DNA of 64,000 bases from UWMA-0277 sp965183885. GTDB taxonomy: Bacteria; Bacteroidota; Bacteroidia; Flavobacteriales; BACL11. Location of the stretch: positions 930,001-994,000 of the forward strand of contig OZ238992.1 in the NCBI GenBank assembly GCA_965183885.1. The letters are read 5' to 3'. The first letter of the stretch is position 1, and each line of letters starts with the position of its first letter. Below, piece after piece: positions 43,935-52,955 of the stretch. The notes beneath the pieces are model-generated. The model did not search any database, was not told the origin of the DNA, and saw nothing but the letters and a program-made list of their open reading frames with translations. A program made the translations under genes and the position numbers.

Positions 43935-46334
43935 TTATCTTTTTTCAGTAGTGTATACATTTCCGTGCCACCAAAATCTTTGGTCTTTACTTGACCCGTA
44001 TTGCTCAACAGCCATATCAAAAGCTGAACCGAATGAATGTACATCGAATACAGGTAATTGAGCTCCTAAGTATTCTTTTAATTCTAATTCTTTTACAATT
44101 GTATTAGGATCTTCAATAGCAGCTTCCATTGTAGCAGCAGCTAATTCTTCTTCAGTCATTTTCTCAGCATGCTTAGGAGCTATTGTCATTTCATCAATTA
44201 AGTGAGTTGCACCAGCAAATTTATCAATGATAAATAATGTATATCTGATATCTACAGAGATAGTTCTTTGGATTTCGTTTTCAAAAGCAATATCACCACT
44301 CATAGCTTCCCAGTTACCATCAAAAGCAGTACCAACAATTTCACCCCAAGCATTAATTACTGGAGAACCAGAGTTACCACCTGTAATATCATTGTTTGAG
44401 ATGAAGTTAATTCTTAGGTTTCCATCTTTATCAGCATATTGCCCGTAGTCACCTATCTCATATAAATCTTTCAATTTTTGAGGTACATTAAACTCTTCGT
44501 TTGTAGCATCTTCTTTTTGCATGATACCATCAATAGTAGTGAAGTAGTCATAGTGCATAGCATTACCTGGAGCATAATCTCCTACAGTACCATAAGTTGC
44601 ACGCATAGTTGAGTTTGCATTAGGGTAGTATTTTTTGTCAGGATTCATTTCTCTTAATCCAGCAATAAATAATCTATTTCCTTTAGTTAATTTCTCTCTA
44701 GCTTCATTTCTTTTAGGGTAGATTTGTGACATGTATTGTCCGTAAACAGACATTAATGTTTTGTATGCAGGATCTTTCTCTATTTTCTTAGTACTAGGAT
44801 TATCAAGGAATTTGTTAAACTTAGCTTTGCTTGAGAAGATAGATTTTTTGAATGCTTTCTTAGCGTAGAAGTCAAAGTCTAATTTTTTAAGTCCGAATAA
44901 TTGCTTTTCAATTTTTCCAAATACTGGTGCATGTTGCTTTGGAGGTACATTGTAGTAGTACATCTCTAACATTGACGAGAATAATTCTTGGTCAACTGAA
45001 GCGTCATAATCTTTATAAAAGTCTTTAGCTTCTTTTTTAATTGCTCTAATTGCAACTGCTCTTTCTTTTCCTTCAGCAGGAAGTTGAGCAATTTGGTTAT
45101 TCATCTTAAATGAGAAATACATGATTTCAGCACCCATAAATATTGCTTCATTTAAGTAAGTTCTGTTAACAGCAATTTTCTCACTAATGCTATATGCGTC
45201 TTCAATTAAGTCTAAAGCATTTCCATATTTATCTTGTCTTTCTTGGTTTCCTTCAGCAACCCAAGTTCTAAAGTCATCTTCAATAGCTACTTTCTTATCG
45301 TATACTCTCATTGATTTTAATCCTTTTGATTGTCCAATGAAGTATTTCCAGTAGTTAGAAGTTTGTGCATATTTAGCAGCATATTGGATTTTTGTACGCT
45401 TGTTAGCATCCATTCCAGCTTTCATAATTGCTAATTTCTCTTCACGAATATCAACTGTAGTTGAGTTAGTAATGTCTAAAGCTTGCTTTACTCCGTAAGA
45501 AGTTAAGTATCTGTCAGTACTTCCTGGGAATCCAAAAATCATAGTGTAGTCATCATTATCAACACCATCTAATTGAATTGGTAAATGATGCTTAGGTTGG
45601 TAAGCTACATTTTCAGCAGAGTACTCAGCTGGAGTTCCATCAGGAGCACAGTATATTCTGTAAAGTGCAAAATCTCCAGTATGTCTTGGCCACATCCAGT
45701 TGTCAGTATCACCACCAAATTTCCCAATTGCAGATGGAGGAGCACCAACTAATCTTACATCCTTAAAAGTTTCGTAAGTCATGATGTAAAAATCATTACC
45801 ACCAAAGAAAGATTTTACTCTAGCATTGTAATGTGTTCCTTCAGTTTTTTCATCAACAATAGTCTTAGAGATTTCTCTGATTTTTGCTTTTCTTTCTTGC
45901 TCAGTCATATCATCAGTAAGCTCAGCTAATACTCTAGCAGTTACATCATCAATACTTACTAAAAAAGAAGCAGTAAGTCCTTCGTTTGGTAATTCTTCAT
46001 CACGACTCATAGCCCAGAAACCATCTTTTAGGTAGTCATCTCCAACTGTTGAGTGTTCTTGAATAGAACCAAATGCACAGTGGTGATTTGTTAACATTAA
46101 ACCTTCAGATGATATCATTTCACCAGTACAAAAACCTCCTAAAGATACAATAGCATCTTTAATTGATGATTGATTTACACTGTATAAATCTTCTGCAGTA
46201 AGCTGTAATCCAGTAGCTTGCATGTCCTGCTCATTCATTGCTTGTAATAGTTGAGGCAACCACATTCCTTCATCAGCAATTGCTGTTAAAGAGAAAAACC
46301 CTGCCATTACGATAGATAAAATTTTCTTTGTCAT
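43935..46334 (-). CDS. S46 family dipeptidyl peptidase (DPP7/DPP11 type)
   Basis: A 799-residue periplasmic serine peptidase that removes dipeptides from N-termini. The signal peptide is MTKKILSIVMAGFFSLTAIA. The catalytic His is in LTNHHCAFGS, the Ser in GGNSGSPVINAWG, and the Asp is expected in the GGDTDNWMWPRHTGD block. The residue 18 after the catalytic serine is Gly (AFDGNWEAMSGD). As I recall, DPP11 enzymes have Arg there and DPP7 Gly, so hydrophobic P1 preference is more likely than acidic. The family is typical of Bacteroidota that live on peptides. The start 8 codons inside the longest ORF is used because it gives a clean signal peptide. Confidence 0.93.
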   Translation of the reverse strand: MTKKILSIVMAGFFSLTAIADEGMWLPQLLQAMNEQDMQATGLQLTAEDLYSVNQSSIKDAIVSLGGFCTGEMISSEGLMLTNHHCAFGSIQEHSTVGDDYLKDGFWAMSRDEELPNEGLTASFLVSIDDVTARVLAELTDDMTEQERKAKIREISKTIVDEKTEGTHYNARVKSFFGGNDFYIMTYETFKDVRLVGAPPSAIGKFGGDTDNWMWPRHTGDFALYRIYCAPDGTPAEYSAENVAYQPKHHLPIQLDGVDNDDYTMIFGFPGSTDRYLTSYGVKQALDITNSTTVDIREEKLAIMKAGMDANKRTKIQYAAKYAQTSNYWKYFIGQSKGLKSMRVYDKKVAIEDDFRTWVAEGNQERQDKYGNALDLIEDAYSISEKIAVNRTYLNEAIFMGAEIMYFSFKMNNQIAQLPAEGKERAVAIRAIKKEAKDFYKDYDASVDQELFSSMLEMYYYNVPPKQHAPVFGKIEKQLFGLKKLDFDFYAKKAFKKSIFSSKAKFNKFLDNPSTKKIEKDPAYKTLMSVYGQYMSQIYPKRNEAREKLTKGNRLFIAGLREMNPDKKYYPNANSTMRATYGTVGDYAPGNAMHYDYFTTIDGIMQKEDATNEEFNVPQKLKDLYEIGDYGQYADKDGNLRINFISNNDITGGNSGSPVINAWGEIVGTAFDGNWEAMSGDIAFENEIQRTISVDIRYTLFIIDKFAGATHLIDEMTIAPKHAEKMTEEELAAATMEAAIEDPNTIVKELELKEYLGAQLPVFDVHSFGSAFDMAVEQYGSSKDQRFWWHGNVYTTEKR

Positions 46335-46355
46335 TTTTTTAATTTTTAATTGTTG

Positions 46356-46363
46356 CAAATGTA
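46356..46363 (-). promoter_or_regulatory. TAnnTTTG -7 box for the S46 gene
   Basis: TACATTTG on the - strand, 21 bp upstream of the ATG at 46334. Confidence 0.55.
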
Positions 46364-46409
46364 ATGAAACAGAAGCTTCTACAAAAATTCCCCTTATAAA
46401 ATTTTAGCG

Positions 46410-46417
46410 TACTTTTG
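46410..46417 (+). promoter_or_regulatory. TAnnTTTG -7 box for rluF
   Basis: TACTTTTG, 19 bp before the ATG at 46437. Confidence 0.5.
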
Positions 46418-46436
46418 CAAACAGAAAATTACCCTT

Positions 46437-47180
46437 ATGAGTGAACCTAAATTAACCCGTATTAACAAGTATTTATCAGAGATTGGCTATTGCTCCCGTA
46501 GGGCGGCAGATAAGTTAATTGAGCAAGGAAGAGTGAGTATAAATGGAGAAGTTCCGCTTATGGGAACTAAAATCTCTGCTGAAGATGAGGTTAGGGTTAA
46601 TGGTAAATTAGTTTCTCAGCCTAAAGCAAAAAAGAACGTATATATTGCTTTTAATAAGCCTGTAGGAATTGTTTGTACTACCGATCAGAAAAGGGAAAAG
46701 AATAATATAATTGATTATATAAACTACCCTACCCGTATTTTTCCAATAGGAAGATTAGATAAACCTAGTGAGGGACTTATCTTTTTAACCAACGATGGTG
46801 ATATTGTAAATAAAATATTACGTGCCCGTAATAATCATGAAAAAGAATATGAAGTTACAGTGGATAAACCTATCACAAAGGAGTTTATTGAAGCTATGGG
46901 AAATGGAGTGCCAATTTTGGATACTGTTACCAGAAAGTGCTTTGTAAAGCAGATGGATAAAAAGAAGTTTAAAATTATTCTTACTCAAGGTTTAAACCGA
47001 CAAATTCGTAGAATGTGTGAATATTTGGAATATGATGTAAAAAAACTGAAGAGAGTAAGAATTATGAATATCAAACTAGATATTCCTGTTGGTACTTATC
47101 GTGACTTTACGGCTAAAGAATTGAACCAAATCAATCAGTCGGTAGCCCATTCGGCTAAAACTTATGAGGAAGGGAAGTAG
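46437..47180 (+). CDS. rluF: RluF-type 23S rRNA pseudouridine synthase
   Basis: A 247-residue RNA-modifying enzyme. It has an N-terminal S4 RNA-binding domain (TRINKYLSEIGYCSRRAADKL-like, to about residue 60) and a RsuA/RluF catalytic domain with the nucleophilic aspartate in IGRLDKPSEGLIFLTN. The GLNRQIRRMCEYLEY motif near the C-terminus is characteristic of the RluF/RluB branch. RluF modifies U2604 of 23S rRNA in E. coli. It lies upstream of a long non-coding region with no clear terminator hairpin of its own. Confidence 0.9.
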   Translation: MSEPKLTRINKYLSEIGYCSRRAADKLIEQGRVSINGEVPLMGTKISAEDEVRVNGKLVSQPKAKKNVYIAFNKPVGIVCTTDQKREKNNIIDYINYPTRIFPIGRLDKPSEGLIFLTNDGDIVNKILRARNNHEKEYEVTVDKPITKEFIEAMGNGVPILDTVTRKCFVKQMDKKKFKIILTQGLNRQIRRMCEYLEYDVKKLKRVRIMNIKLDIPVGTYRDFTAKELNQINQSVAHSAKTYEEGK

Positions 47181-47626
47181 AGGATAGCTATTAAATCGCT
47201 ACACTCTTAGGTGTGAGATGTTAGGTAAAAAGATGTCATCTTGAACGAATGTGAATGGATCTTCAGTTTCTTTTAGAATTTGTAGATGTTGTGCAATCTG
47301 TCTCTGTTCATTTTGTCTTGAAACAAAACGAACCAAAAATTCAAGACTATATTCATTTCTAAACGCAAAAAAGCAGTAAAAACACGAAACAAAATAAACT
47401 CGCTTTGCTCAAACAGGATTTTGTTTTTACGCATTTTTCACACTTTTTATGCTAAAATGAATAAGGTCAAAACGACTTCTTGATATTTATGTCATATCGA
47501 AATGAGAGTAGTGATTGAGATATCTTCCAAATCTAAAGAAAGGAATTTGTAGATTTGGCTTTGCCGAACAAAGAGCGTTTCTCACGAAAGGTTAGAAATG
47601 ACAATTTTTTTTGTAGTATTGCTAAT
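47181..47626. repeat. Non-coding region rich in inverted repeats (interspersed-element-like)
   Basis: About 450 bp with no supported gene. It is built of short inverted repeats: GTCTTGAA (47315) with TTCAAGAC (47340), GTAAAAAC (47376) with GTTTTTAC (47423), and a ~114-bp palindromic unit with TGTCATATCGA at 47490 facing AGAAATGACA at 47594 and an inner pair CCAAATCT/AGATTTGG (47527/47551). A second TGTCAT sits at 47234 (GATGTCATCTTGAACG). Similar TGTCAT(T/C)TCGA-type intergenic elements are familiar from Flavobacteriia. I infer a REP/MITE-like cluster; the copy number in the genome is unknown. Confidence 0.6.
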
Positions 47627-47767
47627 ATGAAGAAATTACTTATTTTGTTTTGCTCGGTTTTATTTTTATCAGGCTGTTATACATAGGCAACTAGTATACT
47701 TACTAGTATTGATTACGATTCAAAGGAAGATAAAACAGATTATCTTTATTTAAATAGCTCTAACTAA
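47627..47767 (+). pseudogene. Broken small lipoprotein gene
   Basis: ATG at 47627 opens MKKLLILFCSVLFLSGCYT, a textbook lipoprotein signal with lipobox LSGC, and then meets a TAG stop at 47684. The same frame continues open for 26 more codons (ATSILTSIDYDSKEDK, then TDYLYLNSSN) to a TAA at 47765, where the DUF3050 gene ends on the other strand. Related lipoproteins normally continue well past such an LNSSN-like segment, so this looks like a decayed and truncated gene. A 19-residue lipopeptide could still be made. Confidence 0.6.
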
Positions 47768-48500
47768 GCTCTTCTAAAACCACATTCCATAATTCTTTAC
47801 GGGCTACTAAACAAGCAATAGCAGTCTCTTCCACTTCTTGCCATTTCTGCTCATCTTCTCCACATAGGTTGCTGATTAGCTCTAAAGCTAAAGGGCCATG
47901 TTCTCCACCATCTAGTTCTATGTGTCTTTTTAGGTAGTATACAAATTTATCCAATTTGTTATTGGTATTAGCATCTTCAACTATTGCAGTAAACATATCA
48001 GGAATTAAGTCCTCACGACCAAAAGTAAAGGCAGCGGCAATTTTGTGTGCTTCTCCACTATCAATTACATCAAAAGTAACTTCTAAGAAAGCATCAATTC
48101 CTTTATTTACTTTAGGAATATTTGTTTCAGTAACTTTTGAAATAAAGTCATTAACAGGTTTAGTATTTGCTCCACACTGTTTCATAGCATCCAAATACAT
48201 TTCATAATGAGAGGATGGGTTTCCATCTGCATCTACATCGCTTTCTTCTTCTAGTACAATGCTATTTATTAAGCGTCTTATCTTACCATTTCCAACAGGT
48301 TTCCAAGGAGAGGAAGTACTTGTAAGTAAAGATTGTAATGCTTTTAATAAGGACATAAAATCCCAAACAGCATAAACATGATGTTCCATTAATATAGCAA
48401 TATCTTCTTGCTTGTTGAGGTTTTTGTATAAAGGGTGGTTTACTATTGCGGATTTATACGCTTGTATATTCGCATTTACTTCTAAAATTTTTGGATTCAT
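47760..48500 (-). CDS. DUF3050 protein (heme-oxygenase-like fold)
   Basis: A 246-residue cytoplasmic protein of the DUF3050 family, all helical, with predicted similarity to the heme-oxygenase-like superfamily. Conserved polar residues are visible in LMEHHVYAVWDFM, EESDVDADGNPSSHYEMYLDAM, GEAHKIAAAFTFGREDLIP and YLKRHIELDGGEHGP. These His and Glu residues could bind a di-metal centre as in other members of that fold (inference). The ATG at 48500 overlaps the DUF2480 stop by one base. It is the last gene of the suf operon. Confidence 0.85.
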   Translation of the reverse strand: MNPKILEVNANIQAYKSAIVNHPLYKNLNKQEDIAILMEHHVYAVWDFMSLLKALQSLLTSTSSPWKPVGNGKIRRLINSIVLEEESDVDADGNPSSHYEMYLDAMKQCGANTKPVNDFISKVTETNIPKVNKGIDAFLEVTFDVIDSGEAHKIAAAFTFGREDLIPDMFTAIVEDANTNNKLDKFVYYLKRHIELDGGEHGPLALELISNLCGEDEQKWQEVEETAIACLVARKELWNVVLEELS

Positions 48501-49006
48501 TATTTGTTTTTTAAAACAGGAACAGCAGAGCACGCTTCACCAAACATTAAGCTACTTACTGTATTTTGTAGTTTTTTTGTGATGGCAATGTATAAAGCTT
48601 CACTTAGTGGAATGTTACCACAGCCTTTTACAATTACCTTTTTCTCTTCAAATTCTTTGGCATCAATAGCATCAATATTTTTTTGGAACAATTGCTGAAA
48701 TACATCTTCTTTTTTTCCAAAATGAATATCGCTAGCAATACCTTTAAGGTAAGAAGTAATTAGCATAAAAGCCCACATAGGAACAATGGCATCTGCACTA
48801 CAATTTACGGCTACAATTTTGTCTTGATAAATAGAGAAATCAAACTCCTTTAAACTAGTTCGAAATTCTTTTTCCTTTAGGATAATTCCTTGAAAAAGGA
48901 AATCCTTAACTTCTAACACTGCAATATTTTGCTTTGGGGAATAGTCTGCTAAATCAATATTTATAAGCCCACTATTGGCTACTCTATTTACAATCTCTTT
49001 AGTCAT
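48500..49006 (-). CDS. DUF2480 family protein
   Basis: A 168-residue soluble protein of a Bacteroidota-specific family usually found in suf operons. It has a beta-rich N-terminal half (GLINIDLADY, LFQGIILKEKEFR) and conserved cysteines in AVNCSADAIVPMWAFML and VKGCGNIPLSEALY, with the final EACSAVPVLK. The residues suggest possible metal or Fe-S handling, but no function is known. It is 3 bp downstream of the DUF59 gene and translationally linked to DUF3050 by TAATG. Confidence 0.88.
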   Translation of the reverse strand: MTKEIVNRVANSGLINIDLADYSPKQNIAVLEVKDFLFQGIILKEKEFRTSLKEFDFSIYQDKIVAVNCSADAIVPMWAFMLITSYLKGIASDIHFGKKEDVFQQLFQKNIDAIDAKEFEEKKVIVKGCGNIPLSEALYIAITKKLQNTVSSLMFGEACSAVPVLKNK

Positions 49007-49009
49007 GGT

Positions 49010-49333
49010 TTATAACATCCCAAGTTCTAATCGTGCTTCTTCACTCATCATCTCTTTAGTCCAAGTAGGTTCAAAAACAATATTCACTTTTACATTGTTT
49101 ACATCAGGCACTACTCTTACTTTTTCTTCAATTTCAACAGGTAAAGTTTCTGCAACAGGGCAGTTAGGAGAAGTTAGGGTCATTTCAATTTGCACATCAC
49201 AATCATCACTTACTTCAATATCATAAATAAGTCCTAAATCATAAATATTTACAGGAATTTCAGGGTCATAAATTTCACAAATAACCTCAACTACTTCTTC
49301 ACCTATTTTTTGTAATTCTTCTTCTGTCTTCAT
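49010..49333 (-). CDS. SUF-associated DUF59/MIP18 protein (SufT-like)
   Basis: A 107-residue protein of the DUF59 family that supports Fe-S cluster assembly or transfer. Motifs: YDPEIPVNIYDLGLIYDI and the conserved Cys in TLTSPNCPVAETLP, then VFEPTWTKEMMSEEAR at the C-terminus. It overlaps the sufE stop by one base. SufT is used here as a descriptive label for the suf-linked DUF59 protein. Confidence 0.92.
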   Translation of the reverse strand: MKTEEELQKIGEEVVEVICEIYDPEIPVNIYDLGLIYDIEVSDDCDVQIEMTLTSPNCPVAETLPVEIEEKVRVVPDVNNVKVNIVFEPTWTKEMMSEEARLELGML

Positions 49334-49755
49334 TAGTTTCTATTTTGATATGCTAAAGCATACAATTTCATTTGTTTTATCATGGATACTAAACCATTTG
49401 CTCTTGTTGGCGATAATTGTTCCTTAAGCCCTATTTCATTAATAAAAGCAAGGTCAGCCGTTGCAATATTGCTTGCTTGTTGCTCCGATAATACTCTTAT
49501 TAATATTGCAATAATTCCTTTAGTCATTATAGCATCGCTATCAGCAGTATAGGTTATTACTCCATTCTTCTCTTCGGCATGCAACCATACTCTACTTTGG
49601 CAGCCTTTAATAAGGTTGTCATCTGTTTTGTATTGCTCTTCAATTAAGGGTAATGATTTCCCTAGGTCAATTAGATACTCATACTTCTGCATCCAATCAT
49701 CGAACATATCAAACTCTTCAATTAGTTCTTCTTGTATTTCTTTAATTGTTTCCAT
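49333..49755 (-). CDS. sufE: Cysteine desulfuration protein SufE
   Basis: Accepts sulfur from the SufS persulfide and hands it to SufBCD; 140 residues. The active cysteine is in NLIKGCQSRVWLHA, and the DWMQKYEYLIDLGKSLP start is typical. It begins directly at the sufS stop (49756) and shares one base with the following gene. Confidence 0.95.
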   Translation of the reverse strand: METIKEIQEELIEEFDMFDDWMQKYEYLIDLGKSLPLIEEQYKTDDNLIKGCQSRVWLHAEEKNGVITYTADSDAIMTKGIIAILIRVLSEQQASNIATADLAFINEIGLKEQLSPTRANGLVSMIKQMKLYALAYQNRN

Positions 49756-50970
49756 TTATGATAGCATCATTTTTGTCTTTTTAATGGCGTTAATTGCAAT
49801 ATCTATTTCAGCTTTTGTATTGTAAACTGCAAAAGACATACGAGCAGTTCCTGGGATATTAAAGCGTTTCATTATAGGCTGTGTACAATGGTGTCCTGTA
49901 CGGATAGCAATACCCATCTTATCAACTATCATTCCTATATCATAAGGGTGTAAGCCCTCAATATTAAAGGAGATAATTGCTGATTTTTTATTAGCAGTTC
50001 CAAATATTTTTAGGCCTTCAATTTTTAATAATTCTGCTGTAGCATAATGCAATAGTTCATCTTCATGAGTAGCAATGTTATCAACTCCTAAGTCACTAAT
50101 GAAATCAATTGCAGCTTTAAAAGCAATAACACCTGCAATATTAGGCGTTCCTGCTTCAAATTTATGAGGTAAACAAGCATAAGTAGTTTTTTCAAAACTT
50201 ACTTCTTTTATCATTTCTCCGCCACCCTGATAAGGAGGTAATAGCGTTAATAAATCTTCTTTCCCATAAAGTATACCAACTCCAGTAGGGCCATACATCT
50301 TATGTGCAGAAAAACAATAATAATCAACATCTAGTTCTTGTACATCTAATGCAATATGTGATGCAGCTTGAGCCCCATCAATCATAACTTTTGCTCCTAC
50401 GCTATGGCTCAAATCAATAATCTGTTCAATAGGATTAATTGTTCCTAAAGCATTGGAGATATGTGTTAAGGCAACAAGCTTAGTGTTCTTAGTAATTAGC
50501 TTTTTAAAAGCCTCTATATCTAAAGCGCCTTCATCAGTAATTGGAACAACCTTTAAACTAGCACCACTTATTTCGCAGCACATTTGCCAGGGAACAATAT
50601 TTGAGTGATGTTCCATCTCAGAAATAATAACCTCATCACCTTTATTAAGTAGGGAGCGATAGCCATTAGCTAATAAATTTATGGCATCAGTAGTTCCTTT
50701 AGTAAAGATAACTTCATGAGAGGATTTAGCATTTACAAACTGCTGAATAGTATTTCGTGTAGCTTCAAATTTATCAGTTGCTAAGCCACTTAAAAAATGA
50801 ACTCCTCTATGAACATTGGAGTTTTCATTGCTATAGTATAAGTGCTCAGCATCAATAACTGATTGAGGCTTTTGTGTTGTTGCACCATTATCAAAATAGA
50901 CCAATCCCTTATTATTAACTTCTCGGCTAAGAATAGGAAATTGTTCTCGTATTTTGTTAATGTCTATCAT
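49756..50970 (-). CDS. sufS: Cysteine desulfurase SufS
   Basis: A PLP enzyme (404 residues) that takes sulfur from cysteine for Fe-S clusters. The Schiff-base lysine is in FSAHKMYGPTGVGILYG and the persulfide cysteine in IAIRTGHHCTQP. Other motifs are FDNGATTQKP near the start and EHHSNIVPWQ. It overlaps the sufD stop by one base. Confidence 0.97.
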   Translation of the reverse strand: MIDINKIREQFPILSREVNNKGLVYFDNGATTQKPQSVIDAEHLYYSNENSNVHRGVHFLSGLATDKFEATRNTIQQFVNAKSSHEVIFTKGTTDAINLLANGYRSLLNKGDEVIISEMEHHSNIVPWQMCCEISGASLKVVPITDEGALDIEAFKKLITKNTKLVALTHISNALGTINPIEQIIDLSHSVGAKVMIDGAQAASHIALDVQELDVDYYCFSAHKMYGPTGVGILYGKEDLLTLLPPYQGGGEMIKEVSFEKTTYACLPHKFEAGTPNIAGVIAFKAAIDFISDLGVDNIATHEDELLHYATAELLKIEGLKIFGTANKKSAIISFNIEGLHPYDIGMIVDKMGIAIRTGHHCTQPIMKRFNIPGTARMSFAVYNTKAEIDIAINAIKKTKMMLS

Positions 50971-52193
50971 TATAGGTTAAAGTCTAAATTAACATTTAGT
51001 TTTTGTGCTATAAGTTTTTGTGCTTGTTCTTTTACTTGAGGAATAGTCATATTCTCTAAAGCTTCAGAAGCAAACGCATAAGTAAGTACTGCTTTTGCTT
51101 CTTTAATAGCAATTCCTCTGCTTCTCATGTAAAACAATGCATTTTCATCGAGTTGCCCAATAGTACAACCATGACTACACTTTACATCATCAGCATAGAT
51201 TTCTAATTGAGGTTTGCTATCAATTGTTGCTTCTTCACTTAACAGTAAATTGTTATTTGCTTGGAAAGCATTTATTTTCTGTGCATCAGGGCGTACCATA
51301 ATTTTACCGTTAAATACTCCTTTAGAAGCACCTAAATATACGCCTTTGTACATTTCATTACTTTGGCAATGTGCTTGTTTATGATCTACAAAAGTATGGT
51401 TATCTGCAAACTGATTTCTATCTAAGATTGAGATTCCATTCATATTGCTTTCGCAATTATTTCCATTTTGTTCAAAATCAAGATTGTTTCTAGTAAAAGA
51501 ACCTCCAAAAATTAAGGTGTTTACATTACAAGTAGAATTTGCTGCTTGTTTTATTTCTAGGTTATCAATCAAAATTGAGTTTTCAGTATTATTCTGAATT
51601 TTATTGTATTCAAAATTACTATTCTCTTCAGCATTAATTGTTGTAAAATAATTTACAAAACATTTTGTGCTGTTGATATTCTGAATGCGTTCAACAAATT
51701 TAATGCTTGCATTTTTCCCTATTGAAATTGTATTTCTGTATTGTTGGAAATTATCTTCCTGTGCAGTAGTAAAAAATAGAATTTCAATTGGCTGATCAAC
51801 AATAGTGTTTGGGCTAACTGTAATAGTATATCCTTTATTTGCTAAGGCTGCATTTAAAGTTGCTAGTGTAGTATTTGATGCTGTATTGTTCTCAGAAAAT
51901 GCATTTATTGCTACGCCTTCAATTGTTGGTTTTGAAATAAGATTTCCATTTATAAAAACAATTTTATCACTAAATCCTAAAGAATAATTGTTAATCTCTT
52001 CAGTTGAAATTTCAGCAGCATCTTCATCTATTTTAAAGTCACTATTTATAATTTTCTTTAAAGATGTGTACTTCCATTCTTCATCTTTTGTAGTAGGAAA
52101 TCCTTGTTCTAAGAAAGAATTAAATAATTGTTCACTAGTAGCTGATAGCCCTCTAGTGTTTGCGTAAGATTTTAGATTGTCTATTAAGCCCAC
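50970..52193 (-). CDS. sufD: Fe-S assembly scaffold protein SufD
   Basis: Part of the SufBC2D scaffold; 407 residues with the beta-helix core. Marks: TKDEEWKYTSLKKI at the N-terminus, KGVYLGASKGVFNGKI, and the conserved VKCSHGCTIGQLDENALFYMRSRG block near the C-terminus. The ATG overlaps sufC by 10 bp and the stop overlaps sufS by one base. Confidence 0.96.
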   Translation of the reverse strand: MGLIDNLKSYANTRGLSATSEQLFNSFLEQGFPTTKDEEWKYTSLKKIINSDFKIDEDAAEISTEEINNYSLGFSDKIVFINGNLISKPTIEGVAINAFSENNTASNTTLATLNAALANKGYTITVSPNTIVDQPIEILFFTTAQEDNFQQYRNTISIGKNASIKFVERIQNINSTKCFVNYFTTINAEENSNFEYNKIQNNTENSILIDNLEIKQAANSTCNVNTLIFGGSFTRNNLDFEQNGNNCESNMNGISILDRNQFADNHTFVDHKQAHCQSNEMYKGVYLGASKGVFNGKIMVRPDAQKINAFQANNNLLLSEEATIDSKPQLEIYADDVKCSHGCTIGQLDENALFYMRSRGIAIKEAKAVLTYAFASEALENMTIPQVKEQAQKLIAQKLNVNLDFNL

Positions 52194-52945
52194 TGTTTAT
52201 CTGCTTCTTTAGTTATCCAATCATAGCCTTTTTCTTCAAGCTCATGTGCTAATTCTTTTCCTCCTGACTTTATGATACGTCCATTATGAAGTACATGAAC
52301 AAAATCAGGAACAATATAATCCAATAGCCTTTGGTAGTGCGTAATTACAATGGTTGCATTATCTTTACTTTTTAGCTTATTTACTCCATTAGCAACAATT
52401 CTAAGAGCATCAATATCTAAGCCTGAATCAGTTTCGTCTAGTATTGCTAATTTAGGTTCTAACATTGCCATCTGAAAAATTTCATTTCTCTTTTTCTCAC
52501 CTCCTGAGAATCCTTCATTCATATTACGAGAAAGGTAGCCTTTTTTCATCTCTAATAAAGTCATTTTTTCTTTCATGAACTTTAATAAATCTTTAGCTGG
52601 CATCGCCTCTAATCCGTTGGCTTTTCTTTTTTCAGTTATCGCTGTTTTTATAAAGTTTGAAACTGAAATTCCTGGTATTTCAACAGGGTATTGGAAAGAT
52701 AGAAATATTCCTTTATGTGCTCTTTCTTCTGGAGCTAGTTCTAATAAATCTTCACCTTCAAAATCAATACTTCCTTCCTCAACTTCATATTCCTCTTTAC
52801 CTGCAATTACTGATGATAAAGTACTTTTCCCAGAGCCATTAGGCCCCATAATAGCATGTACTTCTCCCTTGTTTACAGTAAGGTTTATCCCCTTTAAGAT
52901 TTGATTATCTTCTATTCCTGCTTTTAAATTATTTATTGTTATCAT
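52184..52945 (-). CDS. sufC: SufC ATPase
   Basis: The ABC-type ATPase of the SUF scaffold, 253 residues. Walker A is IMGPNGSGKSTL, the signature NEGFSGGEKKR, and Walker B is LAILDETDSGLDIDA, with the Gly-Leu-Asp pattern typical of SufC. No membrane partner is encoded nearby, as expected for this cytoplasmic ATPase. It lies 10 bp downstream of sufB. Confidence 0.97.
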   Translation of the reverse strand: MITINNLKAGIEDNQILKGINLTVNKGEVHAIMGPNGSGKSTLSSVIAGKEEYEVEEGSIDFEGEDLLELAPEERAHKGIFLSFQYPVEIPGISVSNFIKTAITEKRKANGLEAMPAKDLLKFMKEKMTLLEMKKGYLSRNMNEGFSGGEKKRNEIFQMAMLEPKLAILDETDSGLDIDALRIVANGVNKLKSKDNATIVITHYQRLLDYIVPDFVHVLHNGRIIKSGGKELAHELEEKGYDWITKEADKQWA

Positions 52946-52955
52946 TTTCTTATTT

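Noticed and set aside
47627..47767. TAG read-through (recoding) in the short lipoprotein frame
   Set aside because: No sign of a recoding signal, and the downstream frame is short and ends near another gene; decay is simpler.
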